NCBI GenBank assembly: GCA_025935515.1
Contig: JAICVC010000014.1
Coordinates: forward strand, 1 to 22,683
Direction of reading: 5' to 3'
Origin: Sphingomonas sp.
Lineage (GTDB): Bacteria; Pseudomonadota; Alphaproteobacteria; Sphingomonadales; Sphingomonadaceae
DNA length: 22,683 bases
Part shown: one piece after another, positions 7,114-15,477 of the stretch
Numbering within the stretch: the stretch's first letter is position 1
Layout: every line of letters begins with the position of its first letter
Notes under the pieces: generated by a model
What the model saw: the letters and a program-made list of their open reading frames with translations, nothing else
What the model was told of the DNA's origin: nothing
Databases searched by the model: none
Made by a program: the position numbers and the translations under genes

Positions 7114-7827
7114 TCAGCCGAATACTTCCTCGAGCAGGTTGATGAAGCTGGTCCAGGATCGCTCGGCGGCGAGTGCGTTGTAGGCGACGCCGTCGATCCC
7201 GATCTCGTGCGCATTGGGGTTGGTGAAGCCGTGCGCGACATTGCCGTAGGCATGGATCTGCCAGTCGGAGCCGGCGGCGGTCAGCTCGTGACCCAGCGCC
7301 ACCACCTTGTCCGGCGGGACCATCGGGTCGTCCCAGCCGTGATAGGCCACCACCTTCGCCTTGATCTTCTGGGCGGGGAGGCCGGGCGGGTCGAACAGCC
7401 CGTGGAAGATGACCGCGGCGCGGATGTCGGCGCCGCTGCGCGCGAGGTCGAGCGCGCACATCCCGCCGAAGCAATATCCGGCAACGACGATCTGATTGGG
7501 CTGGACCTCGCTCTGTCCACGGGCGAGCTCCAGTACATGGCTCATCCTCCGAAGCAAAGCCGCCCGGTCGCTCTTCAGGCGGTTCAGCTCGCCGAACATC
7601 GTGTCGCGCGATGCGCCCCGGAACTTCGTTCCGAACAGGTCGGCGACCAGCGCATTGTAGCCGAGCTCGACCAGCTGGCGCCCGAACCCCTTTTCGAGGT
7701 CCGACACGCCCATCACCGTCGGGACCAGGATCACGGTCGGCCGCGCTGCGCCGTCGCGGCGGCCGACGAACACGCTCTCCAGCTCTTCGCCCTCAAAATC
7801 GTGGGGGATCGCGCGGTCCTTGCTCAT
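7114..7827 (-). CDS. Dienelactone hydrolase family protein
   Basis: This 237-residue alpha/beta hydrolase belongs to the dienelactone hydrolase family. The nucleophile elbow is GYCFGG (cysteine, about residue 118), the acid is the aspartate in HGWDDPMVP, and the catalytic histidine is in NVAHGFTNP. The triad is therefore complete. There is no signal peptide, so it is cytoplasmic. The natural substrate cannot be told: only some members cleave dienelactone, and no catechol-degradation genes are nearby. It starts at ATG overlapping the DUF1697 stop (ATGA) and ends just before ligA, consistent with co-translation. Confidence 0.87.
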   Translation of the reverse strand: MSKDRAIPHDFEGEELESVFVGRRDGAARPTVILVPTVMGVSDLEKGFGRQLVELGYNALVADLFGTKFRGASRDTMFGELNRLKSDRAALLRRMSHVLELARGQSEVQPNQIVVAGYCFGGMCALDLARSGADIRAAVIFHGLFDPPGLPAQKIKAKVVAYHGWDDPMVPPDKVVALGHELTAAGSDWQIHAYGNVAHGFTNPNAHEIGIDGVAYNALAAERSWTSFINLLEEVFG

Positions 7828-8345
7828 TCCATTTCCTTCGCCAGTTCGGCCAGCTTGGCCACCGTGTTCATGTTGCGCGCGGTCCCGGCCTCGGCCGCCG
7901 GGATTCGCAGGCGCGATCGCCCGATACCCTTTTCGCCATAGGCGACAAAGACCTCGCGCCGGCCCGCCGCGACGCGCTCATCGTCGGCCTGGTTGCGGAT
8001 GGTTTCGAGCAGGTCCCTGGGCGGCGGTTCGTTGAGGAAAAACGCCTGGACGTTGTTGCCGCGTCCGTCGGCGAAAGGGTTCGTGCGGACGATCGCGGCC
8101 ATCTCCCTCGCGGTCCGAAGCATGACGCGGACCTGCTTGCCCATATGCGCCTGCATCCGGTCTTCGAGCATCTCACGCAGCTTCTCCTCGGGCTTATCGC
8201 TGACGAACAGCAGGTTGCCGCTGGCGATATAAGTCCGCGCCTTCTCGAGCTTCAGCTCGACGGCGATCGCCTTCAGGTCGGCCATCCTGAGCGTGCTCTT
8301 GCCGACCAGGTTCACGCCGCGAAGCAGCGCGACATAGGCCGTCAA
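7824..8345 (-). CDS. DUF1697 family protein
   Basis: The 173-residue product matches the DUF1697 family, whose hallmark N-terminus YVALLRGVNLVGKSTLRMADL is clearly present, with YIASGNLLF after it. The family's biochemical role is unknown. It is soluble and has no signal peptide. Translation starts at TTG (8343-8345), overlapping the recN stop as TTGA, and its own stop overlaps the next ATG, so it is embedded in a chain of coupled genes. Length is normal for the family. I cannot assign a function. Confidence 0.82.
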   Translation of the reverse strand: MTAYVALLRGVNLVGKSTLRMADLKAIAVELKLEKARTYIASGNLLFVSDKPEEKLREMLEDRMQAHMGKQVRVMLRTAREMAAIVRTNPFADGRGNNVQAFFLNEPPPRDLLETIRNQADDERVAAGRREVFVAYGEKGIGRSRLRIPAAEAGTARNMNTVAKLAELAKEME

Positions 8346-9994
8346 GCGGCATCGAGCAGGCGCGACGCCTGCGCCCTCGCTTCCTCCGTGACCGAGGCGC
8401 CCGAGAGCATGCGCGCAATCTCCTCGCGCCGTTCTCCGGCGTCGAGCTTGCGGACGCTGGTTCGGGTCCCATCGGGACCGTGGCTCTTCTCGATCCGGTA
8501 ATGGTGCGAAGCGCGCGCTGCGACCTGCGGTGAGTGGGTCACCACCAGCACCTGCGATTGCTCCGCCAAACGCGCCAGCCGCTCCCCGATCGCGCTTGCG
8601 ACCGCGCCGCCGACTCCGCGATCGACCTCGTCGAAGATCATCGTCGCGGCGCTCCCCGCCTCGGCGAGCGCGACCTTGAGCGCGAGGATGAAACGCGACA
8701 GCTCACCACCCGAGGCGATTCGCGTCAGCGGGCCGAACGGCGCCCCCGGATTAGTCGAGACCTCGAACTCGAGCCGGTCGGTGCCGCTCGGGCCCGGCTC
8801 CGCCGCCGACATCGCGGTCCGGAAGCGAGCGGCATCGAGCTTCAGCGGCGCCAACTCCGAAGCCACGGCGACGTCCAGCCGCGATGCAGCTTGATCCCGC
8901 CGCTTGCTCAGCGCGCCCGCCGCGGCGAAGTAGGTTTCGCGCGCAGCAACGAGCTGCCGATCGAGTTCCGCGATCTGCTCACCACCGGCTTCGATCGCCT
9001 CAAGCTGTTCGCGCATCTGCCGCCCGAGTGCCGTGAGCTGGTCTGGCTCGACGCGATGCTTGCGGGCGAGGCCGCGGATCTCGAACAGCCGAGCCTCGAC
9101 CTGCTCGAGCCGCGCCGGATCGAACGCCATTGCGTCCGCAGCCCGGGCAATCCGGTCATCGGCCTCGCTCGCCTCGACCAGCGCCCGGTCGAGCGCCGCC
9201 AGTGCCTCGGCCAACAAAGGATGATCGGCGGCGATCCGCTCGATCCGTCGCGCCGCCTGGCGCAACTGCGCCAGCGCGCCGTCCGACCCGCCGAGCAATT
9301 CGTCGAGCCCGCTCAGCGATTCGCCCGCCTTGAGGCCGGCCTGCATCGCCGCGCGCTCCTCGGCGAGCCGGCTCTCCTCTCCTTCTTCGGGAGAAAGCGC
9401 CTCGATCTCGGCGCTGGCATGCTCGAACCATTCGCGGTCGCGCTCCGCATTTGCCGTCGCGGTCCTCGCCTCGAGCAGCTCGGCCTCGATCCGAGTCACT
9501 TCGGCCCAGGCATGCTCTACCGGGGTGGGATCGAGCCGGCCGAAGGCATCGAGCAGGGCCCGGTGGCCCTTCGGGTTGAGCAGGCCGCGGTCGTCGTGCT
9601 GCCCGTGGATTTCGACCGCCAGCGCGCCGACGTCGCGAAGCAGCCCGGCGGGAACGCTGGCGCCGTCGACGAAGGCGCGGCTGCCGCCATCGCTTCTCAA
9701 CGTGCGGCGCACGATCAAGGGCTCGCCGGGCTCGATCGAGACGCCCTGCTCGTCGAGCAGGCCGATCACCGGATGATCGCTCGCCAAGTCGATTTCCGCA
9801 GAAACGGCTGCTGAATCTTGTCCCGACCGGACGAGACCGGTGTCGGCGCGGGCTCCGAGGGCTAGCCCGAGCGCGTCGAGCAGGATGGACTTGCCCGCGC
9901 CCGTCTCGCCGGTGAGCACGCCGAGCCCGGCCTCGAACTCCAGCTCGAGCCGTTCGACCAGCACGACGTTATGGATGGCGAGCTGCCTCAGCAT
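8342..9994 (-). CDS. recN: DNA repair protein RecN
   Basis: RecN is an SMC-like ATPase that gathers DNA ends during double-strand break repair. The 550-residue protein has a Walker A motif GETGAGKS at residues 29-36, a long central coiled-coil region rich in Glu, Ala and Arg, and a C-terminal ATPase half with the signature ASGGELSRF, Walker B MIFDEVDRGVGG and the VLVVTHSPQVAA switch region. I chose the ATG at 9992-9994, which starts the family's MLRQLAIHNVVLVERLEL; the open frame extends 24 residues further up but that part is not RecN-like. It lies 22 nt downstream of bamD. Confidence 0.95.
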   Translation of the reverse strand: MLRQLAIHNVVLVERLELEFEAGLGVLTGETGAGKSILLDALGLALGARADTGLVRSGQDSAAVSAEIDLASDHPVIGLLDEQGVSIEPGEPLIVRRTLRSDGGSRAFVDGASVPAGLLRDVGALAVEIHGQHDDRGLLNPKGHRALLDAFGRLDPTPVEHAWAEVTRIEAELLEARTATANAERDREWFEHASAEIEALSPEEGEESRLAEERAAMQAGLKAGESLSGLDELLGGSDGALAQLRQAARRIERIAADHPLLAEALAALDRALVEASEADDRIARAADAMAFDPARLEQVEARLFEIRGLARKHRVEPDQLTALGRQMREQLEAIEAGGEQIAELDRQLVAARETYFAAAGALSKRRDQAASRLDVAVASELAPLKLDAARFRTAMSAAEPGPSGTDRLEFEVSTNPGAPFGPLTRIASGGELSRFILALKVALAEAGSAATMIFDEVDRGVGGAVASAIGERLARLAEQSQVLVVTHSPQVAARASHHYRIEKSHGPDGTRTSVRKLDAGERREEIARMLSGASVTEEARAQASRLLDAA

Positions 9995-10016
9995 GCGCGG
10001 GCCGCTCGCGTCGGGC

Positions 10017-10820
10017 TCACTTCCGCGAAGCCGTCCGCCGCTGGGTCTGCCGGTTCTCGCGGCCAAGCAGCTTCAAGGATTGCTTGTACCAGTAGGATTC
10101 GGGGTAATTGCGGCCGAGCACCGCGCCCGCCTTTTGCGCTTCCTCGGGCACGCCGAGCGCGAGGTAGGTTTCGACCAGGCGCTCCAGTGCCTCGGGCGTG
10201 TGGGTGGTGGTCTGGTACTGGTCGACAACGGTGCGGAAGCGGTAGGTTGCGGCGAGCCATTGGCCCGAGCGCTGGTAGAAGCGGCCGACCTCCATCTCCT
10301 TGCCGGCGAGGTGATCCTTGATGAGGTCGAGCTTGACCCGCGCGTCCGACGCGTAACGCGTATCGGGGTAGCGCCGAATGAGCTCGCCGAACGCGTCCGA
10401 GGCCTGCTGGGTCGTGGTCTGGTCGCGGGTGACGTCGTCGATCTGCTGATAATAGCTCATGCCGATCAGATATTGCGCGTACGGCGCTTCGGAATTGCCG
10501 GGGTGGATCGTCACGAACCGCTGCGCAGAGTTGATCGCGTCGGTATATTTGCGGGCGAGATAGTAATTGAACGCGCCCATCAGCTGCGCCCGCCGGGCCC
10601 ATACCGAATAGGGGTGCTGGCGCTCCACCTCGTCGAACAGCTTGGCCGCCTGTTCGTAATCGCCGCCGTCCATGGTCCGCTTGGCGGCGGTGTAGAGCGA
10701 GCTCACGTCGCGGGCGACATAGGCCGTGTCCGCTTTCTTTCCGCCATGCGCGCAGGCGGCGAGCGAGAGCACGGCACCGGCGCCAAGCAAGAGAGAAAGC
10801 GAACGGGAAAACTTCAGCAT
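10017..10820 (-). CDS. bamD: Outer membrane assembly lipoprotein BamD
   Basis: BamD is an essential lipoprotein partner of BamA in inserting beta-barrel proteins into the outer membrane. The 267-residue sequence begins with a lipoprotein leader ending in the lipobox LAAC (Cys23), followed by tetratricopeptide-type helical repeats, including FDEVERQHPYSVWARRAQL and FGELIRRYPDTRYASDARVK, the classical BamD repeats. The basic tail RQTQRRTASRK is typical of variable BamD ends. It follows secF by 80 nt and precedes recN, an order I would expect in related genomes although lpxC is not here. The leader supports the chosen ATG. Confidence 0.93.
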   Translation of the reverse strand: MLKFSRSLSLLLGAGAVLSLAACAHGGKKADTAYVARDVSSLYTAAKRTMDGGDYEQAAKLFDEVERQHPYSVWARRAQLMGAFNYYLARKYTDAINSAQRFVTIHPGNSEAPYAQYLIGMSYYQQIDDVTRDQTTTQQASDAFGELIRRYPDTRYASDARVKLDLIKDHLAGKEMEVGRFYQRSGQWLAATYRFRTVVDQYQTTTHTPEALERLVETYLALGVPEEAQKAGAVLGRNYPESYWYKQSLKLLGRENRQTQRRTASRK

Positions 10821-10886
10821 GAGAACCTCATTAGCGTGGGCTCAGAAGGAGGCCAAGCAGGGCATGGATGGAGAAAGCTTGGCCTT

Positions 10887-10906
10887 GCCTGAACGGCAAT
10901 TCAGGC
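10887..10906 (-). terminator. Hairpin at the secF stop codon, possible weak terminator
   Basis: GCCTGAA (10887-10893) and TTCAGGC (10900-10906) form a perfect 7-bp stem with a 6-nt loop. The right arm includes the secF stop codon. No run of T follows on the minus strand, so it is a poor Rho-independent terminator. It may limit read-through between secF and bamD or protect the secDF transcript. Confidence 0.35.
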
Positions 10907-11851
10907 CGGCTGCGCCTCGGCTTCGTCCTTCTCGCCGGTCTTGAGAAAGCTATCCGGCTTAACCCCCAGCCAGACCAGCACCGGCGCCGAGATGTAGACC
11001 GACGAATAGGTGCCGATGACAACGCCGAGGAAGATGGCGATCGAAAGGCCGAAGACGACTTCGGGTCCGATCAGCATCAGCACGCCGAGGGCGATCAGCA
11101 CCGAAATCGAGGTGACCACCGTCCGCGCCAGAGTCTCGTTGAGGGAGAGGTTGAGGAGCGGCAAGATCGCCATCTTGCGATACTTGCGCAAATTCTCGCG
11201 GATCCGGTCGTAGATCACCACCGTGTCGTTGAGCGAATAGCCAACCACCGTCAGGAAGGCGGCGACGACGTTGAGGTCGACCTGCAGCCGGCTGAACGCG
11301 AAGAAGCCGAGGATCATCGCCACGTCGTGGCCCAGCGTGACCAGTGCGCCGACGCCGAACTGCCATTCGAAGCGGAGCCAGATGTAGATCGAGATTCCGA
11401 TCATCGCGAGGATGATGGCCATCGCGCCGTCGCGGGCGAGCTCCTCGCTGACCTTGCCGGACACGCTCTCGACGGCATCGATCTTCGCGCCCGGATAATT
11501 GCTCTCGACCATCTGCTGCACGCGCACTGCGGCGACATTGGCGGCCGCGGCGCTGCCTTCCGGCTTGGGCAGCCGGATCTGGAAGGTTTTGGGTCCGCCG
11601 AACTCCTGGATGCTCGACTCACCGAGGTCGAGCGCGTCGACGCGGCCCCGGAGCTGTTCCGCGTCGATGGCCTGAGGGAAGCTGGCGCGGATCAGCTGGC
11701 CGCCGACGAAATCGACGCCGAGGTTGAGTCCGCGATACGCCGCGAAGGCGAGCGAAGCCGCGGTCACGATCAGCGACAGGACCAGCGCGAGGTTGCGCCA
11801 GCGCATGAAATCGATGTTGGTATGGTCGGGAACCAGCTTCAGAAGCTTCAT
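10901..11851 (-). CDS. secF: Protein translocase subunit SecF
   Basis: SecF, with SecD, uses the proton gradient to help pull proteins through the SecYEG channel. The 316-residue protein has the N-terminal transmembrane helix (about 17-38) followed by GLNLGVDFVGGQLI, the family's first conserved motif. The small periplasmic P1 domain follows, then five membrane helices with LGHDVAMILGFFAF and VVGYSLNDTVVIYDRIRENLRK, the conserved SecF D4/D6 regions. It starts 12 nt after secD, as expected for the yajC-secD-secF operon. The C-terminal tail is charged and cytoplasmic. Confidence 0.95.
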   Translation of the reverse strand: MKLLKLVPDHTNIDFMRWRNLALVLSLIVTAASLAFAAYRGLNLGVDFVGGQLIRASFPQAIDAEQLRGRVDALDLGESSIQEFGGPKTFQIRLPKPEGSAAAANVAAVRVQQMVESNYPGAKIDAVESVSGKVSEELARDGAMAIILAMIGISIYIWLRFEWQFGVGALVTLGHDVAMILGFFAFSRLQVDLNVVAAFLTVVGYSLNDTVVIYDRIRENLRKYRKMAILPLLNLSLNETLARTVVTSISVLIALGVLMLIGPEVVFGLSIAIFLGVVIGTYSSVYISAPVLVWLGVKPDSFLKTGEKDEAEAQPA

Positions 11852-11863
11852 TGCGGGACTGCC

Positions 11864-13456
11864 TTAAATGGGGAGCACCTGCGGTCGCGTACGGCGGATC
11901 CACAGCGCCACGAGCATCCGGGTGAAATAGACGGCGGTGAACACCGAGGTGACGACGCCGATCAGCAGCACGACCGCGAATCCCCGGACCGGTCCGGAGC
12001 CGAAATAGGCCATGATCCCGGCGGAGATGACGTGCGTGACGTTGGCATCGAAGATCGCCCGCATTGCTTCGCGGTATCCGCTGTCGACCGCGTCGTGCAG
12101 CCTCCGCCCGCGCCGGACCTCCTCGCGGATGCGCTCGTTGATCAGCACGTTGGCGTCGACGGCGGCGCCGATCGTCAGGATGAAGCCGGCGATCCCCGGC
12201 AGCGTCAGCGTGGCGTTGAACACCGCCATGATCCCGAGGATCAGGAATGCGTTCACGACCAGCGCGATGTTGGCATAGACTCCGAACCGGCCATAGGTGA
12301 CGAGCATGAAGACGATCACCCCCACCATGCCGACGATGCTGGCGATCACCCCCTTGTGAATCGAATCCTTGCCGAGGTCGGGGCCAATGCTCCGCTCCTC
12401 GATCACGTTGAGCTTCACCGGCAGCTTGCCCGAGGCGAGGCTGACCGCGAGATCGTGGGCGGTCTGGACGGTGAAATTGCCGCTGATCTGCGCCCGGCCG
12501 CCAAGGATCGGCTCGTTGATGTTCGGCGCCGACAGAATCTTGTCGTCGAGGATGATCGCGAACGGCTTGTTGACGTTTTCCTGAGTCACGCGGCCGAACC
12601 GGCGAGCGCCGGCGGTATTGAAGGTGATGTCGATGTCCGGCCGACCGTCCTGGTCGAAGCTCTGCTTGGCGTCGGTCAGCTGCTCGCCGGAAACCATCAC
12701 CCGCCGCTTCACCGCCATGAAGCCCGTGCCATCGGCCATCGGCAGCACCTGACTGCCCGGCGGCGCTCGGCCCTGCTGCACGTCCTGCGGGTTGGCAGAG
12801 AGGTCGACGAGCTTGAACTCCAGCCGCGCCGTCTGGCCGATGAGCTGCTTCAGCGCCTCCGGATTTTCGACTCCGGGGACCTCCACCAAAACCCGGTTGT
12901 TGCCCTCCGTCACGACGGTGATTTCCTTGGTGCCGCCCGGATCGATCCGGCGCCGGACGACGTCGCGGGCGACGCTCATCGCGTCCTTCATTGCCTGCAC
13001 GGTGCCGCTGCTCGTCGGAGTCAGCACGACCCGGGTCGAATCGATTACCGACACGTCCCAGTCGCGGTTGCCGGTCAGCGCGACCGGCCGCGTGAGGTTG
13101 CGCATGCGCTCGACCGCCGCGTCGACCTGGGCCGGGTTGCGGACGAGGAAGGAAAGCCGCCCGCCGGCAGTCGAAATATCACCGATATCGATGCGCGGAT
13201 CGCGGCGGAGCTCGGTCGACACCGAATCCTCCATGCCCTGAAGGCGCTGCTTCTGCGCGTCATTGGCGTCGGCTTCGAGTAGCAGGTGCGAACCGCCGGC
13301 GAGGTCGAGACCCAGGCTGATCTTGTATTGCGGCAACCACTTGGGCCAGGCAGCGCCATAGGGCGTGCCGGCGATCAAGCTCGGAATCGAGAGCAGAATG
13401 CCAATCGCGATGACAGCCGCGATCAGCCACACCTTCCACTTCGGAAACTCGAGCAT
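11864..13456 (-). CDS. secD: Protein translocase subunit SecD
   Basis: SecD is the larger partner of SecF in late-stage Sec export. The 530-residue sequence has an N-terminal helix (about 9-28), then YKISLGLDLAGGSHLLLEAD, the conserved start of the periplasmic P1 domain. The P1 head region contains GRPDIDITFNTAGARRFG, and six C-terminal transmembrane segments include LPGIAGFILTIGAAVDANVL and INERIREEVRRGR. Length is intermediate between short and long SecD types. Its ATG overlaps the yajC stop (ATGA). It is co-directional with yajC and secF. Confidence 0.95.
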   Translation of the reverse strand: MLEFPKWKVWLIAAVIAIGILLSIPSLIAGTPYGAAWPKWLPQYKISLGLDLAGGSHLLLEADANDAQKQRLQGMEDSVSTELRRDPRIDIGDISTAGGRLSFLVRNPAQVDAAVERMRNLTRPVALTGNRDWDVSVIDSTRVVLTPTSSGTVQAMKDAMSVARDVVRRRIDPGGTKEITVVTEGNNRVLVEVPGVENPEALKQLIGQTARLEFKLVDLSANPQDVQQGRAPPGSQVLPMADGTGFMAVKRRVMVSGEQLTDAKQSFDQDGRPDIDITFNTAGARRFGRVTQENVNKPFAIILDDKILSAPNINEPILGGRAQISGNFTVQTAHDLAVSLASGKLPVKLNVIEERSIGPDLGKDSIHKGVIASIVGMVGVIVFMLVTYGRFGVYANIALVVNAFLILGIMAVFNATLTLPGIAGFILTIGAAVDANVLINERIREEVRRGRRLHDAVDSGYREAMRAIFDANVTHVISAGIMAYFGSGPVRGFAVVLLIGVVTSVFTAVYFTRMLVALWIRRTRPQVLPI

Positions 13457-13800
13457 CAGTCGTTGGCCGGCTTGGCGTTGCCGGTCAGCACGTGGCTGAT
13501 GGTCGACTTGACGACGCGGATCTTCACGCCCTGCGCGATCTCGACCTCGGCCTCTTCATCGCTGACCTTGGTCACCTTGCCACGGATGCCGCCGCCGGTG
13601 ATCACCTCATCGCCCTTCTTGACCGCGTTGATCGCCGCCTGATGCTCCTTCACCCGGCGCTGCTGCGGGCGGATCATCAGGACGTAGAAAATCGCGAAGA
13701 TCAGCAGCCAGGGCAGGATGCCCACCAACAGGCCGACGGTGCCGTTCTGGCCGGCGGGCGCGGCCTGGATCAGGCTCATCTGGATCGGTGGGCTGGACAT
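13456..13800 (-). CDS. yajC: Preprotein translocase subunit YajC
   Basis: YajC is a small single-helix membrane protein associated with SecDF. The 114-residue product has one transmembrane segment (TVGLLVGILPWLLIFAIFYV) followed by the family signature MIRPQQRRVKEHQ and a basic/beta-rich cytoplasmic domain with GDEVITGGGIRGKV. I chose the ATG at 13798-13800; a GGAAAG about 13 nt upstream may serve as ribosome site. A second ATG at 13777-13779 would give a version seven residues shorter. It is the first gene of the yajC-secD-secF-bamD-recN run and lies 75 nt from tRNA-Pro. Confidence 0.92.
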   Translation of the reverse strand: MSSPPIQMSLIQAAPAGQNGTVGLLVGILPWLLIFAIFYVLMIRPQQRRVKEHQAAINAVKKGDEVITGGGIRGKVTKVSDEEAEVEIAQGVKIRVVKSTISHVLTGNAKPAND

Positions 13801-13832
13801 GCGGTCGGCTGACTTTCCGGTTGAATTGCTGA

Positions 13833-13875
13833 GCCTTGCCCTAACGACCACCCCGCGGACGGTCTACGGCAAGGC
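13833..13875 (-). other. Long hairpin between tRNA-Pro and yajC
   Basis: GCCTTGCC (13833-13840) and GGCAAGGC (13868-13875) form a perfect 8-bp stem. Inside it GACC and GGTC pair again around a GC-rich loop containing CCGCGG. The structure starts at the base immediately after the encoded CCA of tRNA-Pro. It has no T-run, so it is more likely a tRNA 3' trailer or processing structure, or a yajC leader structure, than an intrinsic terminator. Confidence 0.5.
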
Positions 13876-13952
13876 TGGTCGGGGCGACTGGATTCGAACC
13901 AGCGACCTCCACACCCCCAGTGTGATGCGCTACCAGGCTGCGCTACGCCCCG
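13876..13952 (-). tRNA. tRNA-Pro (anticodon GGG)
   Basis: The 77-nt minus-strand sequence folds as a standard tRNA. The acceptor arm is CGGGGCG/CGCCCCG with discriminator A and a genome-encoded CCA. The D-arm is GCGC AGCCTGGTA GCGC. The anticodon arm is TCACA CTGGGGG TGTGG with anticodon GGG at the loop centre, and the T-arm is GCTGG TTCGAAT CCAGT. The overall sequence resembles E. coli tRNA-Pro. It reads CCC (and CCU by wobble) codons. It lies upstream of yajC on the same strand. Confidence 0.96.
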
Positions 13953-14008
13953 ACGTGGCGGGCATCTAGGCAGGCCCGCTAGGCAAGGCAAGGCAAAGCG
14001 GGATTCCA

Positions 14009-14704
14009 ATGGCTCGGCGGCGGCGCAAAAGCAAAGCAGGCAAGTGGGTTGGGCGCGCGCTGACGGCGCTGCTCGCCGTGCCCGCGCTGTACATTCTCGC
14101 AGCGCTCGTCGGATCGCTGGTGCCGGTCAACCGTGGCTGGACCGAGCCGGCGGAGGGCACGACTATCTACATCGCCGACAACGGCGTCCACGCCGATATC
14201 GTGATGCCGATCGAGGCGAAGGGGCTCGACTGGCGGCCGCTGATCCCGCCGGGCGACTTTGCAGCGGTCGATCCGAACGCCGGCTGGATCGCGTTCGGCT
14301 CGGGCGAGAAGAGGGTCTATCTCGACACCCCGAGCTGGTGGGACATCACGCCGCGGACGATCTGGGCGTCCCTGGCCGGCGGCAAGCGGGTGATGCACGT
14401 CGAATATGTGCCGAGCCCGGCTTATGCGGTCCGCGAAATACGGCTGAGGCCCGAAGAATATCGCAGGCTGTGGGCCGCGATCCGCGCCGACTTCGCGCTT
14501 GGGCCCGGTGGCCGCCCGCAACTGATCGACCATCCCGGCTATGGGCGTGCCGACGCGTTCTACCGGGCTACGGGCAAGGCCAATGCCGTGCGCACCTGCA
14601 ATGCCGTCGTCGCCAACTGGCTCCGGCTCGCCGGCGTCGAAACCAGCCTGTGGCCGCCGTTCGTCAACGGCCTTATCTGGCGCTACCGGCGGACGGGCGC
14701 TTGA
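14009..14704 (+). CDS. TIGR02117 family (DUF2459-like) membrane-anchored protein
   Basis: The 231-residue product has a very basic N-terminus (MARRRRKSKAGK) followed by one hydrophobic segment (about 20-37), so it is probably anchored in the inner membrane with the bulk in the periplasm. The body matches what I recall of the TIGR02117/DUF2459 family: IYIADNGVHADIVMP near residue 50, then FGSGEKRVYLDTPSWWDI. The C-terminal block RTCNAVVANWLRLAGV, followed by SLWPPFVNGLIW, contains a conserved Cys-Asn pair. The family has no firmly assigned reaction; the Cys and His residues could suggest a papain-like or amidase-like fold, but that is only a guess. It ends 2 nt from the convergent gene on the other strand. 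Confidence 0.75.
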   Translation: MARRRRKSKAGKWVGRALTALLAVPALYILAALVGSLVPVNRGWTEPAEGTTIYIADNGVHADIVMPIEAKGLDWRPLIPPGDFAAVDPNAGWIAFGSGEKRVYLDTPSWWDITPRTIWASLAGGKRVMHVEYVPSPAYAVREIRLRPEEYRRLWAAIRADFALGPGGRPQLIDHPGYGRADAFYRATGKANAVRTCNAVVANWLRLAGVETSLWPPFVNGLIWRYRRTGA

Positions 14705-14706
14705 CG

Positions 14707-15372
14707 CTACTTCTTCTTCGGCGGCGTCGACTTGGCCGATGCGGCTTCGAGCTCGGCCCTGGTCATGCTGATGACGAGGCCTTTGTCGTTCTTGCCGAGG
14801 CTGGAGACGGGCACTTCGGCGCGTGCCTTGCCGGTGCTGACGACCGCGCCTTTGGCGCTGACCGATTCGATCTTGCCGACCTCCCCACCCTTCTGATCGA
14901 ACACGGCGACGCCGGCCTTCACATCGGCCGCGGTCGCCGCGGTCAACTGACCGGACGACTGCGCCTGTTCCGAAGGAACCGCCTGGCCCGACGGGGTCGT
15001 TGCGGTCTGTGCTGGAGTGATCTCGCTCGCCTCGCCCGGGCTGGTTTGAGCCTGGCCCGGCGTGGTTCCGGTTTGGCCTGGTGCCGTGCTCTGGGGCGCC
15101 GCCGGCTCGTCCGGTGCGGCCGCGGGGGGCGGCGGCGTAGTCGTTGTCGGCTGAGCGACGGTTGGCGAGGTGACCATGCTCGGCGTCGAGCTGGCGGGCT
15201 CGGACGACTTCGCCGGCGCCGCGTCCGTCGCTGGTGGCGTGCTGGTCGCCGGTGCCGTCGCCTTCTTCCGGTCGGCGCCCGTCACGGGCTTCTTGGTGAT
15301 GTCCTGCGCGCCGGCGGTCGTCGAAACGACGATGGCAATGACCGCGGCGAGGCTGCTTAGCTGCAATCGCAT
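14707..15372 (-). CDS. Secreted Pro/Thr/Ala-rich protein with a PRC-barrel-like C-terminal domain
   Basis: The 221-residue product begins with a Sec signal peptide (MRLQLSSLAAVIAIVVSTTAGA, probable cleavage AGA-QD). Residues about 25-140 form a low-complexity linker dominated by Pro, Thr, Ala, Ser, Gly and Gln. The C-terminal 75 residues contain VKAGVAVFDQKGGEVGKIES, AEVPVSSLGKNDKGLVISMT and a lysine-rich end. This pattern suggests a small beta-barrel of the PRC type, which in other proteins binds RNA, pigments or surfaces. I do not recognise the protein itself. It follows hslU by 105 nt on the same strand; that gap has a short GGGG/CCCC hairpin at 15464-15477 but nothing else I can support. 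Confidence 0.7.
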   Translation of the reverse strand: MRLQLSSLAAVIAIVVSTTAGAQDITKKPVTGADRKKATAPATSTPPATDAAPAKSSEPASSTPSMVTSPTVAQPTTTTPPPPAAAPDEPAAPQSTAPGQTGTTPGQAQTSPGEASEITPAQTATTPSGQAVPSEQAQSSGQLTAATAADVKAGVAVFDQKGGEVGKIESVSAKGAVVSTGKARAEVPVSSLGKNDKGLVISMTRAELEAASAKSTPPKKK

Positions 15373-15477
15373 GGTGCTCTCCGATGCTGGCTATGTCGGC
15401 CACACAACGAAATGCGCTGCGCCGGGGTGCAGTGCGCTCGGCGAGCCGTTGGAGTCGTCGGACGGGGTGCGAACCCC

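Noticed and set aside
8534..9814. A 426-codon plus-strand open frame opposite recN.
   Set aside because: Arg-rich antisense shadow of recN, without a start signal or domain.
10868..13282. An 804-codon open frame on the plus strand.
   Set aside because: It is antisense to secF and secD, is dominated by Asp, Arg, His and Gly, and has no domain pattern; it is a GC-rich shadow.
13957..13978. GCGGGC/GCCCGC hairpin and AGGCA triple repeat next to tRNA-Pro.
   Set aside because: Short GC-rich stem with no T-run and only three 5-bp units; likely chance in this base composition.
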